Below, one piece after another: positions 48,285 to 60,568 of a stretch of 64,000 nt of DNA. The first letter of the stretch is position 1. Each line of letters begins with the position of its first letter. This stretch comes from Emydura subglobosa (Eukaryota > Chordata > Testudines > Chelidae): contig ML679970.1 of assembly GCA_007922225.1 (NCBI GenBank), positions 24,296,631 to 24,360,630 of the forward strand, read 5' to 3'. The notes under the pieces were generated by a model. That model worked only from the letters and a program-made list of their open reading frames with translations. It made no database searches and had not been told where the DNA came from. The position numbers were made by a program, and so were the translations under genes.

Positions 48285-48530
48285 ATTCTGATTCTCTTCA
48301 GTAGAGAACAGTGGTAAATGTACACAGTTCATTACTGTTGTGTATTTTGTGTCCTGTCTAGCTTGCCGTAGCTAACAGAGCTAGACTATTATGGAATAGT
48401 TCAGCCAGTTCTGTCTGGTCTTAGAGTAGGAGAATAAACTCAGTCTGTGTGTGTTTACAACTCCCTGTGTTCCTGTCTGCTGGTTTCTCTCTAAGTGCAA
48501 GTAACTTCCAACTATCCAAACATAACAATT
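48285..48530 (+). repeat. Possible solo LTR 3' part
   Basis: Shows an LTR-like arrangement: a U3-like stretch ('tgtcctgtctagcttgccgt', 'cagagctagactattatgg'), a polyadenylation signal in 'gagaataaactcagtctgtg', then a U5-like 'ctccctgtgttcctgtctgc'. No target-site duplication or internal region could be confirmed. Confidence 0.3.
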
Positions 48531-48540
48531 ACAGCCACCA

Positions 48541-48720
48541 TTTTCAGAACTGATGCCTAAACCAGGCTCTTACATCCATATTTAAGTGCCTAAATAAGTG
48601 GCTTGACTTAGAATAGTTCTGAGCACACGACTCCCAATGAAGTCAATGGAAACTGTTTGGTGTTCAGCAGTTTGGGAAAACTGGCCACTTAAATAAGTGC
48701 CTAACTTCAGGCACACATCT
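48541..48720. repeat. Decayed short interspersed repeat
   Basis: 'agttctgagcacacgactcc', 'caatgaagtcaatggaaact' and 'taagtgcctaacttcaggca' belong to the recurrent family at 9445-9570. Confidence 0.45.
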
Positions 48721-50070
48721 CTGTAATTTTAGAATTAATGATGTTATAAGCCAAGATTTTTCAGAGACTCGCATTGTGTTTGTAAACAACCAATCACATA
48801 CAACCATCTGGCAGTCATCAGTGATCTTACAAGGTACTTGATCTAGAAAGTTCTCAAGAACTGCATCCTAAGATTCATGGCAGACCATCCAGATCTCAGT
48901 CTACATTACTTCCAAAACAGGAAGTTACAAAATAAGGGAACTGAATGACCTAAGAACTGGTAATAGATTACAGAGCCTTTTCCTTCTGAACCACTGATTT
49001 AAATTCTGTCCAGGTCAGCAGTGACAAGATGTTATCATATGCAGGTTGGTTGATGTCCTACATAAAATAAGTTGCTGCTCTTAATCCATTTCCTAATGGA
49101 CAGAAGACTATACCACAATCAGTATTACTTAGCACAAATGCTAGCAGTCACAGCTCAAATGCCAAGGATTAACTGGGCATTAATATTAAATTACTCTCAT
49201 CCCCAAAGGTGGTCTTGCCTTTAAACAGACTGAGGAGATATTTTTGATTTAGTATGGTATTAATTTCCTTTTTCAGGAAGAACATTGTAACATTTTATGT
49301 GATTATAAAAACTTCATTAAATTAGAAAAAAATAGATGATTTTTCTGAGGTGCTGACACTTTGATTCAGACTATATTACACTATATCAGACTCTTCTACA
49401 GTAGAGATTTCTATTCTACAGTAATATAAGATTTAGGAGTAGCCAACATTCTTGTAAAAGAAATGTTACATTATAAGGAAAACACAGAGATTAATATCTT
49501 TCCTAAGGGTCTTTGTGATTTTATTCTATACTGTAGTAAAGATTTGCTCATGATTTAAATCAGCATTGGCAGTGTCACAATCGGTGAATGCTTGTAAACT
49601 TGCAAGGTCATAACAACACTGGGTAAGAGTTTTACTAGAACACTATTAAAATTAATTCACTACTTAAACCTAATAATGTTTAAAACTGATACAAAGTTTA
49701 CTTTTATCTCTGTGCAGTAAAAGTTGCTGCACAGTAACTACAGAAAAATAAGGCATGGTAATATCATCTGACCACAGACTGCTTGAAGTGGGTGCAAGGA
49801 TCTGCCTACATGGATCCATTTGCAGGATTGGGACCTGATGTCCCTGCTAAGAAATTCACTGAAATTACAGGTATTTGTAAAGTATTGACCATTGCTGATA
49901 CTTTGGGAGAACATTGCTATATGAAGGGACGTTGCAGTATCTTATTTGTAAACTACAGCATAAAAGAAATACATCAGAAAAGCATAAACATTTTTTGACG
50001 GTGTGAGAATGTAGTCCTGGAGTTCACATTATACAGCCCTGAGACCCTTAAATTTCCTCTTGTCCTGCAG
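48721..50070. other. No gene confirmed
   Basis: AT-rich. A plus-strand frame 49783-49998 begins MKWVQGSAYMDPFAGLG; it has no clear splice sites and no domain I recognise. Confidence 0.4.
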
Positions 50071-50152
50071 ATATGGAGGGTTTTTTTATACAGGGACTCA
50101 ATCTTATTCAATAGATATCACCATGATGAGAAGGCAATCTTCTGCAGAACAG
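50071..50152 (+). CDS. Candidate exon on the plus strand (82 nt)
   Basis: A strong acceptor (aatttcctcttgtcctgcag) and a strong donor (CAG|GTAAGA) bound 82 bases. One frame reads YGGFFYTGTQSYSIDI then TMMRRQSSAEQ after a split first codon and ends on a codon boundary. A second frame (IWRVFLYRDS..) is also open, so the coding frame is not proven. The orientation is opposite to the better-supported exons. If genuine it would be an exon of a different gene, or of an antisense or non-coding transcript. Confidence 0.35.
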
Positions 50153-51699
50153 GTAAGATTTTAAGTTTCTGGCATTGTATACGTGATAACATTTCTCCTA
50201 TGGATTTTTATAGTAACTGTACTGCACACTGCTAGAGTACTAGCAGTACAGAGTAAATGCCTTCACATTAGGAGCTAACAGAATTGTCTGATTACATTTT
50301 TACACATGAACCGTTTTAATACAATGTACTATATTACACCCAGTATGCTGCATTACATTATTTAAAACAGAAATGATGTTCTGTCTCTCCACTGCCTTTA
50401 AAATAGCCTCCTACCCTTTGTTCCATCCAGCAGCCATGTAGTATCAACAGATGAGAGAGACATGTTACACAGATTTTTGCCCTTCTATTTTCTTTAGTAT
50501 GTGTTTTTATTTATGGCATTCGTAGCATTAGCGATAAGACTAGGCTAGCACTTGCATTATAAACCCTGATTTTCAGAGCTCACTATTAGTAAATGAAAAC
50601 TGAACATTCTTTTTTTACAAATCTAGTTTAGAACTGGAAAATATCCATCAAACCTTAGAGTACTGTAATTATTCCTTTTTTTGCACAGTGCAATTTTTTG
50701 ATAAGGATACTTTTCAGCCATTTGAGGCAGCACAAGGGTAAAGTTAAAGTACTTTAATAATACCATAACATTGTTTCATGTCTCAAAGATATTGAATTGA
50801 GCTCCTCTGTACTTCTAATTTCTGCCTAGAAGATAATTACCTCACTACTGAATTTACTACTGAAGAGATACTGCTGTGTTGATTCTGTATCCTACATTAC
50901 CCTGTTTCTTACAGAAACATTCCCTCTTGCTGCGCTCATTTTCAGTTCTTCAAAGATATGAAGACATCTTGAAATGATAGAAGCAGGTCTTCTTGTCCAG
51001 ACTCCTAGTTTTAAAACTAACATCCTTTTCCAAAAAATGTGTGATACCTTCTAAGCCTTTCCATTACTATTGTTATTGAAAAAAATCAAGCATTCCAATA
51101 GTCCTTACTTTCAAAAAGAAAAATGTCCATACTCTAAAGCAATGCATCCAAAACAAATACTGTGCTTCACAGAGAATAAGGCACGTTCATAAATAGTCTT
51201 TCATTGACTGAACTCTGCTGCCTAACTAAGCTGATTGTTTCCAAGAGGAGACACTGGATGGGAATTATTCCTGCAACGCCATATCAGGGTTTTGATGAAG
51301 GAGTCATTTTATTTCTCCATATCCAGTCACACAGTATCCGAGATATTGCTCCAGTGGATTTATATGGCTGAATAGGCACATAACCCCACAATAAACAGAT
51401 GATGTATTCTAAGCTAACTACAAAATACAAGTTTAGAAATCATGGAAGCAGTCTTCACAGTCTCATTAAACTTGGGATGACAAAGAAAATGGTCTGACAG
51501 GATGGAAAGGCAAATAATATCTAAGTATGGACAAGAAAAAAAACAAAATATTTTTATTCAAATGTGTGACAAAGTGAGGAAAATCATAACAAGTGAGGTA
51601 GCGGAAGGCAAAATGTCGGAGAAAAAATATATGGGTGAAGGAGAGGCTTTAACCTGACAAGAAAAAGAATAGCTTATGGGAGATTCAAGAGATCAGGGA
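50153..51699. other. No gene seen
   Basis: AT-rich DNA; 51570-51700 is purine-rich and may already belong to the CR1 fragment that follows. Confidence 0.45.
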
Positions 51700-51960
51700 A
51701 GAAGGATAAAGAAAGTTAGACAGTCCAGAATTAAAGGAGTGCAATGAAATAAAGATAAACAGCAAGAAGTTCTTTAAAAAGATAAGAAGCCAACAGCCTG
51801 GCAAGAAGTCAACTAGGCCATTAAGGGATGTGAGAAGAAAGACTGACAGATGGCATTGATATAACAGAAACAGAATGAATTCTTTGCCTCAGAATTCAGT
51901 AAAGAAGCAACCTCCGAGAGAAGAAGACACATTTTCCTGATGAGAATGCGAATGTTCAAA
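51700..51960 (+). mobile_element. Internal fragment of a CR1-type LINE ORF, decayed
   Basis: The plus-strand translation of 51755-51840 reads NSKKFFKKIRSQQPGKKS, resembling the 'KKFFKYI.SKR..' segment upstream of the CR1 reverse transcriptase. Just after it, in another frame, comes NEFFASEFSKEATS, resembling 'LN.FFASVFT.E'. Stops and a frameshift interrupt the coding sequence. The 3' terminus and the catalytic motifs are missing, so this is an internal remnant rather than a usual 3'-anchored truncation. Confidence 0.5.
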
Positions 51961-54900
51961 GCGTTGAGAGTTAAAACAAAACAAAACAGAAATGGCTGCT
52001 ATGAATCTCCTAACTTTCTAGGGATCCAGTAAAAATCAGACCTACATCCAACACTTTGGTTTTGTAACAGACTAAAACCAGATTGTACTGGCATTCAGAA
52101 AACAAAAACAGCTTCAGAGTTCCAAGTCAACATTTCCATTACAGAACTATAATGTAATTTCTCTAGTAGAAGGACAGTTTGTATTAGCCACCAATCCCTT
52201 GGTATAAAACTACTATAACAGCTAAACAAAATACTAGACCCATCTAGGACACTACAAACACTGTGCATTATTTGCTTACCTGGGGGAGGGGAGGCAGGGA
52301 AGGGAGGAGAGACAACAAGAAGAGATTTTGTAAACTGCAGCATATTTATTGGAAGAGAAATGGGACAATGGGGTATATTTCTTACAATTCAAGTATGTCT
52401 TCAAAGCAAAAGAGAAGATTGCCAAATACCAGTTACATATAACCAATGAGATAGTTAATATGTTCTTGTACAGAAAAACATCCTCATGAATCAAATGAGA
52501 GTAATACTTTGATCAATATAAAAATAAACTTCTACTTATGCTTATGGAATCAAACAATCTTTGATATTAAACGTATTATATGTACCAAGTCATCTGCATT
52601 TTGATGACCAGAAAAATTATCTAGACTATTTTAAACTAGACTACTTGTTGGCTTCAGTCAAACTCTGATTTATAGACTAAAATTGTTTTTTCAGTAATGT
52701 TCTATTATATATAAAAGCTTGTGTGATGGAATTGGAGTGGCTCAGTAGTAACTGATGCATATAGTATGTTGAGCTGATTAATGGAATGTTTACTGTATAA
52801 ATAAACTCGTTTAAGTTAAAAGGGTCTATAATGAAACATAAGCAGGAAGGAACGAGAATGGCTTAAGATGATAACCCTCAATTGTTTATGGAGAAGTTTA
52901 AGAAACAATGCCAGGAAAGGAAAAGGCTGTACACACTGGAGATCAGGTTTAAAAAGAACACTCCCAGGAGAGGAGGCAGTTGTTCAAAGGAAGCAGGCTG
53001 AGGCATAGGCACCTGCTGGAGTGTCTAAAGAAGTTAGGCCTACCTAGCTTACATCAGGGAAGGTAAGCCTTGTTGGGTTAAAATCAGAAAACTGATTCAA
53101 GTCCACCCAATTTGGGCTTAATCAATTTTCATCTTTATTTATGCAATTTCAGACAGAATTATTGTCACTTTAGTGTTTGAACAAATATTTATGCCAGACA
53201 ACAACAGATAAAACAAAATAGGTAAAGGGCCCAACTTACCATGTTCCAGGGCACTAAGTAGTTCTCCTATACTTCAGATGGTCATGACCTCCTCTGATCC
53301 TTTGGTCTGATCCTTCAGTCCGATCCTTCAGTCCCATTCCTTCAGTTTCTTGTCAGGTGTTTCTCTGATTTGGGTCTTGTTCACTTGTAATTTTTCTCCA
53401 ATCAACTTTTAGAACAGCAATCCTTTCAGTTTTATGTAACCCAAGCTTCAATTTACTCAACTTACACTTTGCTTCCTCGCCCCTCCCCCCCGATTTCTTG
53501 GATGTTTATGCAGTTTTTATGTCATGTATTTTGTGTCACCCTCTTCCTGGGTCTTCCAAGTAAAAGACTTCCTGTTGTACAGGTTTGTGTTATACCCTTA
53601 AAACTTCTTGTACGATGTTACCTTTGTTCTGTCAGCAGTATTATTTTAAGCAGCTCTATGTAAAAGAAGAATTGGCAAAAACACACTTATGCCAGCAAGG
53701 CCTTGACTTAAGTGTTACCTTATCTATACACATTCAACATCCATAATTATAGATCATTAGAATGCAACAAAGCTCAATCTTACCATTTAGCAATTCAGCA
53801 TTTATAGTTCAATCATATTTAGTATGTGTATATCACCATGCCTTAATCTAGTCAGGAGCGGGGGATTGGAGAGCCTGCTTTAATGTCAGCATTTCTTTGT
53901 TTTCTTTAAACATGGGTTTTCAAAGGCCTTTTTCATTCAAAGTCCGGTTTCATTTGTGAATCATTAAAAAACAAAAGTCATTAGAGATTCTCCTGTGTTG
54001 CATTTTGAGGGGCGTTTCAATTTTAGGACCCCAACAGCCTTTAGGTAAGATTGACATGAATGTAGAGTAACGGGGTGCACTCAGACACCAGGGAAGGGAC
54101 AGAGGTGCAGCTATCCATGTAACTGACATCTTGTGTAGTCCTTTTGTTTGTTTTTTGATAAAGGCACAAGGAAATTCACACAAATCTTGTTATCCACAAA
54201 GCTGCTCCAGTATAAATCCAGTTATCCTTAGTGGGAATTATGTATGCAGATCAAGGAAAGAAGAGACCTCACATCACTTGAACATTATAAGAGAGGTAAT
54301 CTAGTGTAGTAAGTCCAGGCCTTTAAATTTTTCCTGTCCTACAGTAAGTGAGTGTGATTTTTTTTTTAAACTGAAGACAATATTTTCAAGAGCCACATCT
54401 ATAGGAAGACTACTTAATGTGTGCCGCTATGCCTATAATTCACCCTTAACAGTAGAATGTCTTGCTTTTATTGGCAATGCTGATGGAAGTAGTAACTTCT
54501 AGTAACGGCAAGTCATATCTGAAAGAACATGCATGTTACAATAAAAAGAGTAATTAAATATCACACTTCAGGCCATAAACTGATTCCCTATAGCGTTCAA
54601 GAAAGAACCTCCCCATTCTCACCCCTCTCACATTCCATCCACAACACAGAAGTGTCTTAGTGCATTTTGGTGGAAGAGACTTCACCTTTTTCTGATGCAT
54701 CATTTTTTAGCCATTATTTAAAAGGAAGGTATATATATCCATTGATATAACCCCAGAGTGATAACCACAATGGTCACAGCTTCCAAGTTAAACAAATGAC
54801 AACGGACTAGAGCCCACAGGGCCTTTCATGAGAGTATAAGGAGGACTGAAAGGTCTTTATAAAAAGGTGATTTCCCCCCCCCCCCCATGTTTATATATTT

Positions 54901-55254
54901 TTGAGATATTTCTCATCAAAATGTGAATAAAAAAATACAGTAGCTTGTAAACAAACTCTTAAAAATTCTTACAGAAAAGGATAAATTACGGGAAAATGGA
55001 TCTTCTACACGCATCAGTTGTCATAGCAACCAGAGTTCTGAACACAACGGAAGGATATATGGAAAATGATATCAAAATTGTAAGCTATTATGAAAGATTT
55101 TAAACTGTTTTAAATACAGATTAGCCATTTCTTCATTACTACTGTATGTTAGTGTAGGTTTCTCAAGAAACAATAACTGATCAATTCTTGCTCATGGAGC
55201 AAATACCTCATCTAACAGGGCACCAAAATCTTCCTAGCCAGTGACAGCAATGGA
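51961..55254. other. No gene; one LTR-like block possible
   Basis: Positions 52720-53060 (gtgatggaattggagtggct; taaataaactcg; aggcagttgttcaaaggaag) have the look of a reptile LTR or other repeat without provable ends. A C13 run lies at 54874-54886. Minus-strand frames near 52095-52494 have no splice support. Confidence 0.35.
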
Positions 55255-55525
55255 AATATAATTAGGATAAGGATGGTCTTGTGGTTAAAGCAAATAACTG
55301 TAAATCAATTTGCCTTAATTTTATACTAGTCATGACACAGTCTTCCTACATGATCTTGGACTGATCGATTTCTCTCTGTGTTAAATTCCCCACTGTAAAA
55401 TGGGAATAATAATATCTACCTATCTGACAGTAGTATTATAAGGCTTAATTCATCAATGTTCATAAAATGTTTTGAATTTTATATGGAAGGCTCCATAAAA
55501 GTCAAAGTATTATTAGTACTATTTT
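55255..55525 (+). repeat. MIR-like SINE, fairly complete
   Basis: Order: 'atggtcttgtggttaaagca' (tRNA-like head), 'gacacagtcttcctacatga', 'tgatcttggactgatcgatt', 'ttccccactgtaaaatggga', 'ataataatatctacctatct', 'ataaggcttaattcatcaat' and 'ctccataaaagtcaaagtat' with 'tattagtactattt'. This is the whole SINE from head to tail and the best copy in plus orientation. Confidence 0.8.
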
Positions 55526-55556
55526 TAGCTTGTTACCCAGATTCTTTCCCCCTCCA

Positions 55557-55578
55557 AAATAAAAAAAAAAAAAAAAAA
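55557..55578. repeat. Poly(A) run (A18)
   Basis: Eighteen uninterrupted A residues lie about 35 bp after the SINE tail. They may be part of a retroposed insertion or an independent A-run. Confidence 0.8.
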
Positions 55579-56229
55579 GACAATTGACTGCATTTCATTA
55601 CATTTCTCCACCTCCTCCTCATGGATTAAAGATGCCTCTATGTAACTAGGGAAGACAATTAAATATATAAACCAGCAATTAATAACCGTAGAAACTCAAG
55701 AAAAAGCATAGTTTGATATCTCTGAATGGGAACATTGCCCTGCACAACCATTTATATCCCATACACTTCTTGTACCTTATTTCCTTGCATGCCTAAACTG
55801 AAGGGCACAGTATCTTCTTTCATGATGTTCACAACTATGGCACAAGTCTGTTTCATGATGAGGGGCTTTGCTTCCCTTATCTATCAGCCTCAGAGTTTCT
55901 TCTGTATATAGCTTTGGGTTTGCTCAAATGAGCAGATCTGATGTTACCAGCATGGGACACCTTCTGTTTCTGAGGGTAGAGCTGGAGATTCAATGCTAAA
56001 TAGTGGAAAGATGCCAATTTCAGCTCCATGGTATCGTCAGCAGGCATCAGGGATTAAGTGAACAGAAGGGAAGGGGACCAGAGTCCAGAATACGTACACA
56101 AAAGGGAGAAGGAATTCTGAGTTCATGGGCTTGGCAATGCTATGTGCTTGAGCACTGCCACACAGTTTGCCAAATGTGCTACTGCACATACATTCTCAAG
56201 CAGAGCAACTCATTTTTCCATTGGTTTAG
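55579..56229. other. No gene seen
   Basis: Short plus-strand frames (55726-55911, 56003-56299) run into the next repeat and have no exon signals. Confidence 0.45.
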
Positions 56230-56345
56230 CGGTGTCTACACTCGGGCTTACATCAGCTTAACTATGTCTCTGAGCAGTGTGAATTTTTCAGACCTCTGAG
56301 TGGTATAGCTTGATTAACCTAAATTTTAGGTGTAGAGTAGGGCTA
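56230..56345 (+). mobile_element. Short inverted-repeat (MITE-like) element
   Basis: 'gtgtctacactcgggcttac' at the left and 'ttttaggtgtagagtaggg' at the right are imperfectly inverted (gtctacac / gtgtagag). The interior has a partial palindrome ('tctgagcagtgtgaattttt' with 'cagacctctgagtg'). Its right half aligns with 8505-8576. Confidence 0.65.
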
Positions 56346-56779
56346 AGTTGATTGACAAAGGTGTCACGCTCACCCATGGTGATTAATAACATGCTACACA
56401 AGTAGTCCCATCTAAACCAATGGGACTATGCTTGTAGTAAGGTATAAGTCAACATAAGGGTGGCACAGTTGGGCCCGAAGCATCTATGTTTTTGGAAGTG
56501 TGTTTTTGTTTTGCTAGAGCCATAGTTAAGGTTGTCTGGGGGCTTGGGAGAGAATGTTTCTGCTTATTGGTACCTTAAATGACAAGGGGTTAAGTATGGT
56601 GTCAGAACTTTATGTAACGGTAGCATCAAAATACAATAATTTTTACTCATCTTAACCAATCTGAAAAAATAAATGTAGCAGTGTAGTATTATTTCCCAAG
56701 TGTAGAAAAAAAAATCAAAGCAATAAAGGCCGCTGAACATCCATAAATTTAAAGCAAGCAAGATAAACACAAAATTAAT
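56346..56779. other. No gene seen
   Basis: AT-rich DNA; the minus-strand frame at 56564-56770 is low-complexity and hydrophobic. Confidence 0.5.
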
Positions 56780-57672
56780 GACTGACTTTAAGGCCAGGAG
56801 GGACCATCATGATCACCTACTCTTACCTCCTGCACAGTGCAGGCCACAGAACCTCCACTCACTCACTCCTGTAATAAACCCCTATCCTCTGGCTGAGTTA
56901 CTAAAGTCCTCAGAATCATGATTTAAAGACTTGAATTTACAGAGAATCCATCATTTACCTTATATTAAACCTGTAAAAGATCTGTGTTCCATGCTGCAAA
57001 AGAAGGCAAAAACCCCTAGGGTCTCTGCCAATATGACCTAAGGGAAAATTCCTTCCCAACCCCAAATATGGTGGTCAGTTAGACCCTGAGCATGGGGCCA
57101 AGACCCACCAGCCAGACACCTGGGAAATAATTCTCTGTGGTAACTCAGAGCCCTCCTCATCTAGTGTCCCATCACCGGCCATTGTAGTTACTTGCTGCTA
57201 GCAGTCGTAGATTGCCTACAATGGCATGTAGCTAGTCTCATTGTACCATCCCCTCCATAAAATTATCAAGCTCGGTGTTGAAGCCAGCTAGGTTTTTTGC
57301 CCGAGCTGATCCCCTTGGAAAGCTGTTTCAGAATTTCACTCCTCCAATGGTTAGAAACCTTCATCTAATTTCAAGCCTAAACTGGCTGATGGCCAGTTTA
57401 TATCCATATTTACTTGTGCCAACATCAGCTCTTAACTTAAACAACTCCTCTCCCTCCCTGGTACTTATTTTTCTGATGTATTTAGAGAGAGCAAACATAT
57501 CGTCCCTCAGCCTTCTTTGGGTTAGGCTAAATAAGTCAAGCTCTTTGAGTCTCTTCTCCTAAGGTAGGTTTTCCATCCCTTGTATCATTCTAGTAGCCCT
57601 TCTCTGTACCTATTCCAGTTTGAATTCATCTTTCTTAAACATGGGAGACCAGAACTGCACACACTGTAGAGT
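56780..57672 (-). mobile_element. CR1 LINE, 3' UTR and end, 5'-truncated
   Basis: The 3' terminus is at the left ('actttaaggccaggaggga', 'ccatcatgatcacctactct'), followed by 'ccttcccaaccccaaatatg' and 'accctgagcatggggccaag' (shared with 21425-21784) and, further in, 'gttagaaaccttcatctaat' and 'ctgtacctattccagtttg'. The element ends near 57672, before reverse-transcriptase sequence. The plus-strand frame 57275-57562 is an antisense artefact of the repeat. Confidence 0.92.
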
Positions 57673-59624
57673 CATTTATTTTAGTTGTTAGCACATTTAC
57701 AAAGCACTAAATTAGACTGTCACCACAAAAAACACAGGAAATAAAAGTGATAAGAATGTGAAGTCCCTAACAAAATTCAGTTTCCTTTCAAAATGCTCAT
57801 CATTACTAAAAAAGCCAGCACTGACAATTAGAGACTTAATTCTATTGTACTGAGTGTGCTATCTGAAAATCATTTACAACACACTCCAGTTCACAAATTC
57901 CGTATATTATGCAGTGAGGATTGTAAAAGTAGAGAGAAAGCCACTATGAGATACTAAAGGGGGATAAAGTAGCTAGACAGGTCTCTTAAGGCCAACTCTC
58001 CCCCCCTCCCCCCCCCGCCATCAGATTGGCAACATCTGGGCCACAGAAAAACAGGTTGGGGGAGGAAGAGAAACAGCACAAAGCTGTATGTCAGACCCTT
58101 TTTTAAAATAAGCAGGAAATTAATGTTGCATCTTCTTTTAAGTACCATCCCTCCCCCCCTTCCTGTGGAGTCACAGAACTTAACCAATCATCATAAGGCC
58201 CTTCCTACTCATTCAACAATGGCTAGGAAGGCAAGCCTCTCTACCCTGCTGGGTATGCTCTTTGGGGTTTCAGTCGTGCTGTGGAGTTTTCCCCCTCACT
58301 CATTTGTTTCTTTCCACATGCTTGTGCAGCCTTTGTCTGAGGTTATAGTTTTCCTTGACATTAAAGTGTTTCCAATTTAGAGAACAAACTTTCTCCAACA
58401 TGAACAACAGTATCTGAAAAGCCACATGTATTTTTTTCATCACAACAGTAGGCCAAACAAACATCAGTTAAGTGTAAAGGATTAGATTATCAGACACAAC
58501 GTCTGATAAATTAAATGTTTTACAAGTGATTTTTCTAGGATATTAGAAAACTTTGGTTGGAGAGACATTAGCAAGTTGATAGTCTTGCCATTAATCACAA
58601 CTTGGCATTATCTTCTAACTGAGTGCCAGTTAGCCTGTTGTGAATATAAACAAGATAAATGTTGGAAAAATGAAGTGAAAGTGTATGAAATCTCTTTTAA
58701 GTGCAATTTTTATATGATTATGTAGTGATGATTGTATTTCAAAACAAGCTTGGACAGAGGAAGTAAATACACATGCACTTGTATATAGCAGTTCATTTTC
58801 TTTCTTATTGTGATACAGTATTTTATCCCCCTGAAACAACCACCTCAACAATAGAAGGAACAGCAATATAACCTTACTGTAGCACTTTGTACTTCAGTGA
58901 TTGCTGTAATTTAACCTTCACAATAAAGCAGAATTATCACTAAAACTACAATTTATAGTACAGGTTTGGAACTGTTTACGTTGTCCCACCAGCACCATTT
59001 TGATTGCGATTTACTGGTACTGTTTGTCCTGAGGGAGTACTTACATAGCACTGCTAAAAGCGATCATACGAGATATGCTGTATACACTTAAAGCACAGAG
59101 AAATGCGTTTGATCCAAGAGAATGTATCTTAATACCTATGGAAGAATATGTAGCTTTAGCTATTCATATGGACAGTAAAATGAGCTATAAAATGTTCTCT
59201 GTAATTTAGCTGTTTGCTCTCTTCAGTGTAATTTATTTTTAAAATATGCACTTTAGTTGTTATATAATCATGTTTTGTGCTACTTACAGCAGGATGCTAC
59301 TTAAAATAAGGCAATTCATTTCACTGGTTTGCTACAGAAAAACAGTACTATAGACCAAAAGTAGGTAATAAATAAAACCTTAAAGTAAAAGAATTGCATC
59401 AGTTTAAAAGTGAGTTACACTACTCGTTTGTATCCAATCTACATGCTCCCAAACAATTTAACACAAACATATAGATTTTTTTTTTAAACAGTTGGAAAAT
59501 CATGCATCTGATTATTATTTTGCTAAAACTGCAATTTTTCTACATTTTCAAAACATATGCAAAAAACTCCAAACATACATTTCACATGCACTATTCAGAA
59601 ACAAAATGCACCAAAATGCTCTCT
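57673..59624. other. No gene seen
   Basis: AT-rich; C-rich runs at 57999-58018 (ctccccccctcccccccccg). Short frames here have no splice support. Confidence 0.45.
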
Positions 59625-59762
59625 AGAAGAGCTGAGGTTCTCAGGCTTTTTCTGGACTGTGACCCTAATGTTACAACAGGAAAAAAAATTGGGGATCCCC
59701 TCACCCATCAGATAGTTCTACAGAAAGACTCCCCTGGACTTATTCACAACCCCCACATTTAG
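59625..59762 (+). repeat. Decayed interspersed repeat
   Basis: 'gagctgaggttctcaggctt' then 'ttctggactgtgaccctaat' is a typical reptile repeat wording (ggttctcaaactttttcatggactgtgaccc in commoner copies). Class not assigned. Confidence 0.45.
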
Positions 59763-60361
59763 AATTCATGTTACTGCCATGATCTATAATCTGCTCCCAG
59801 TGTAGCACATGCAAATAAATATTCAGGCTCTTTGTTGCACCAAACACTTCCTAGAATGGCTACAGTAATTCAACCAAGTTAATAATTTTTAAAGTTTTCC
59901 CCCTATGGATGCAGCAGGGAGTAGGGCAGCCAAAGGGAAAGGACTTTGGGTTTAAATTTGTTAGCCTGGCAAAGCAGTTTTCTTCCACACCCAAAGTTAC
60001 AATTTAATGTGACACTGATGACATGGTCATTTCTAATGATGAAATTTATGAGCTGTAAAACCTTGTAAAAATTCCTCCTTAAGAAATGGCCTACTAGGTG
60101 GTGGAATAGTACAACCTGAATCAGACAGTCTGACGCATTTCAGAAAGCACCTTTTAGGAGGCAGCACAGCTTTGGGAAAGGCTCCTGGGCAGCCCAGAAT
60201 GCTTGAGTCACCAGTTTCTGCTTCAGTGATTGTTATATAAAGCTATTCATCTTTTTTTCCTTTTGTTTATTAAGCCTTAACAGACCTTAATCAACATGCA
60301 CCATATAATCCACATGCAGGCCCAACCAAATATCAGCCAATGACGTCATTTAAAAATAAAT

Positions 60362-60366
<5 letters not shown>
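59763..60366. other. No gene seen
   Basis: No supportable exon or repeat. Confidence 0.5.

Positions 60367-60397
<31 letters not shown>
60367..60397. repeat. (AG)n microsatellite
   Basis: About 15 uninterrupted GA units. Confidence 0.95.
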
Positions 60398-60400
<3 letters not shown>

Positions 60401-60568
60401 GACAAATTTAGATAACCTTCTCTAGGGATGGCAGACATGATATCAGAGAATAAGCCACCACATGGACTGCAGACAGAATATTTTCATAACCATCCTTGAT
60501 ATAAAAGAGTTGGCAGCTGTGGAAACAATGCCTCATTGGAAGTTTGCTTTAGCGTAACCCAGTGCTTG

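Noticed and set aside
49783..49998. Plus-strand frame starting MKWVQGSAYMDPFAGLG.
   Set aside because: No splice sites that would link it to 50071-50152 and no recognised domain.
57275..57562. Plus-strand 95-codon frame.
   Set aside because: Antisense to the 3' region of a CR1 copy.
60367..60397. GA tract as a possible regulatory GAGA-type element.
   Set aside because: A simple microsatellite explains it.
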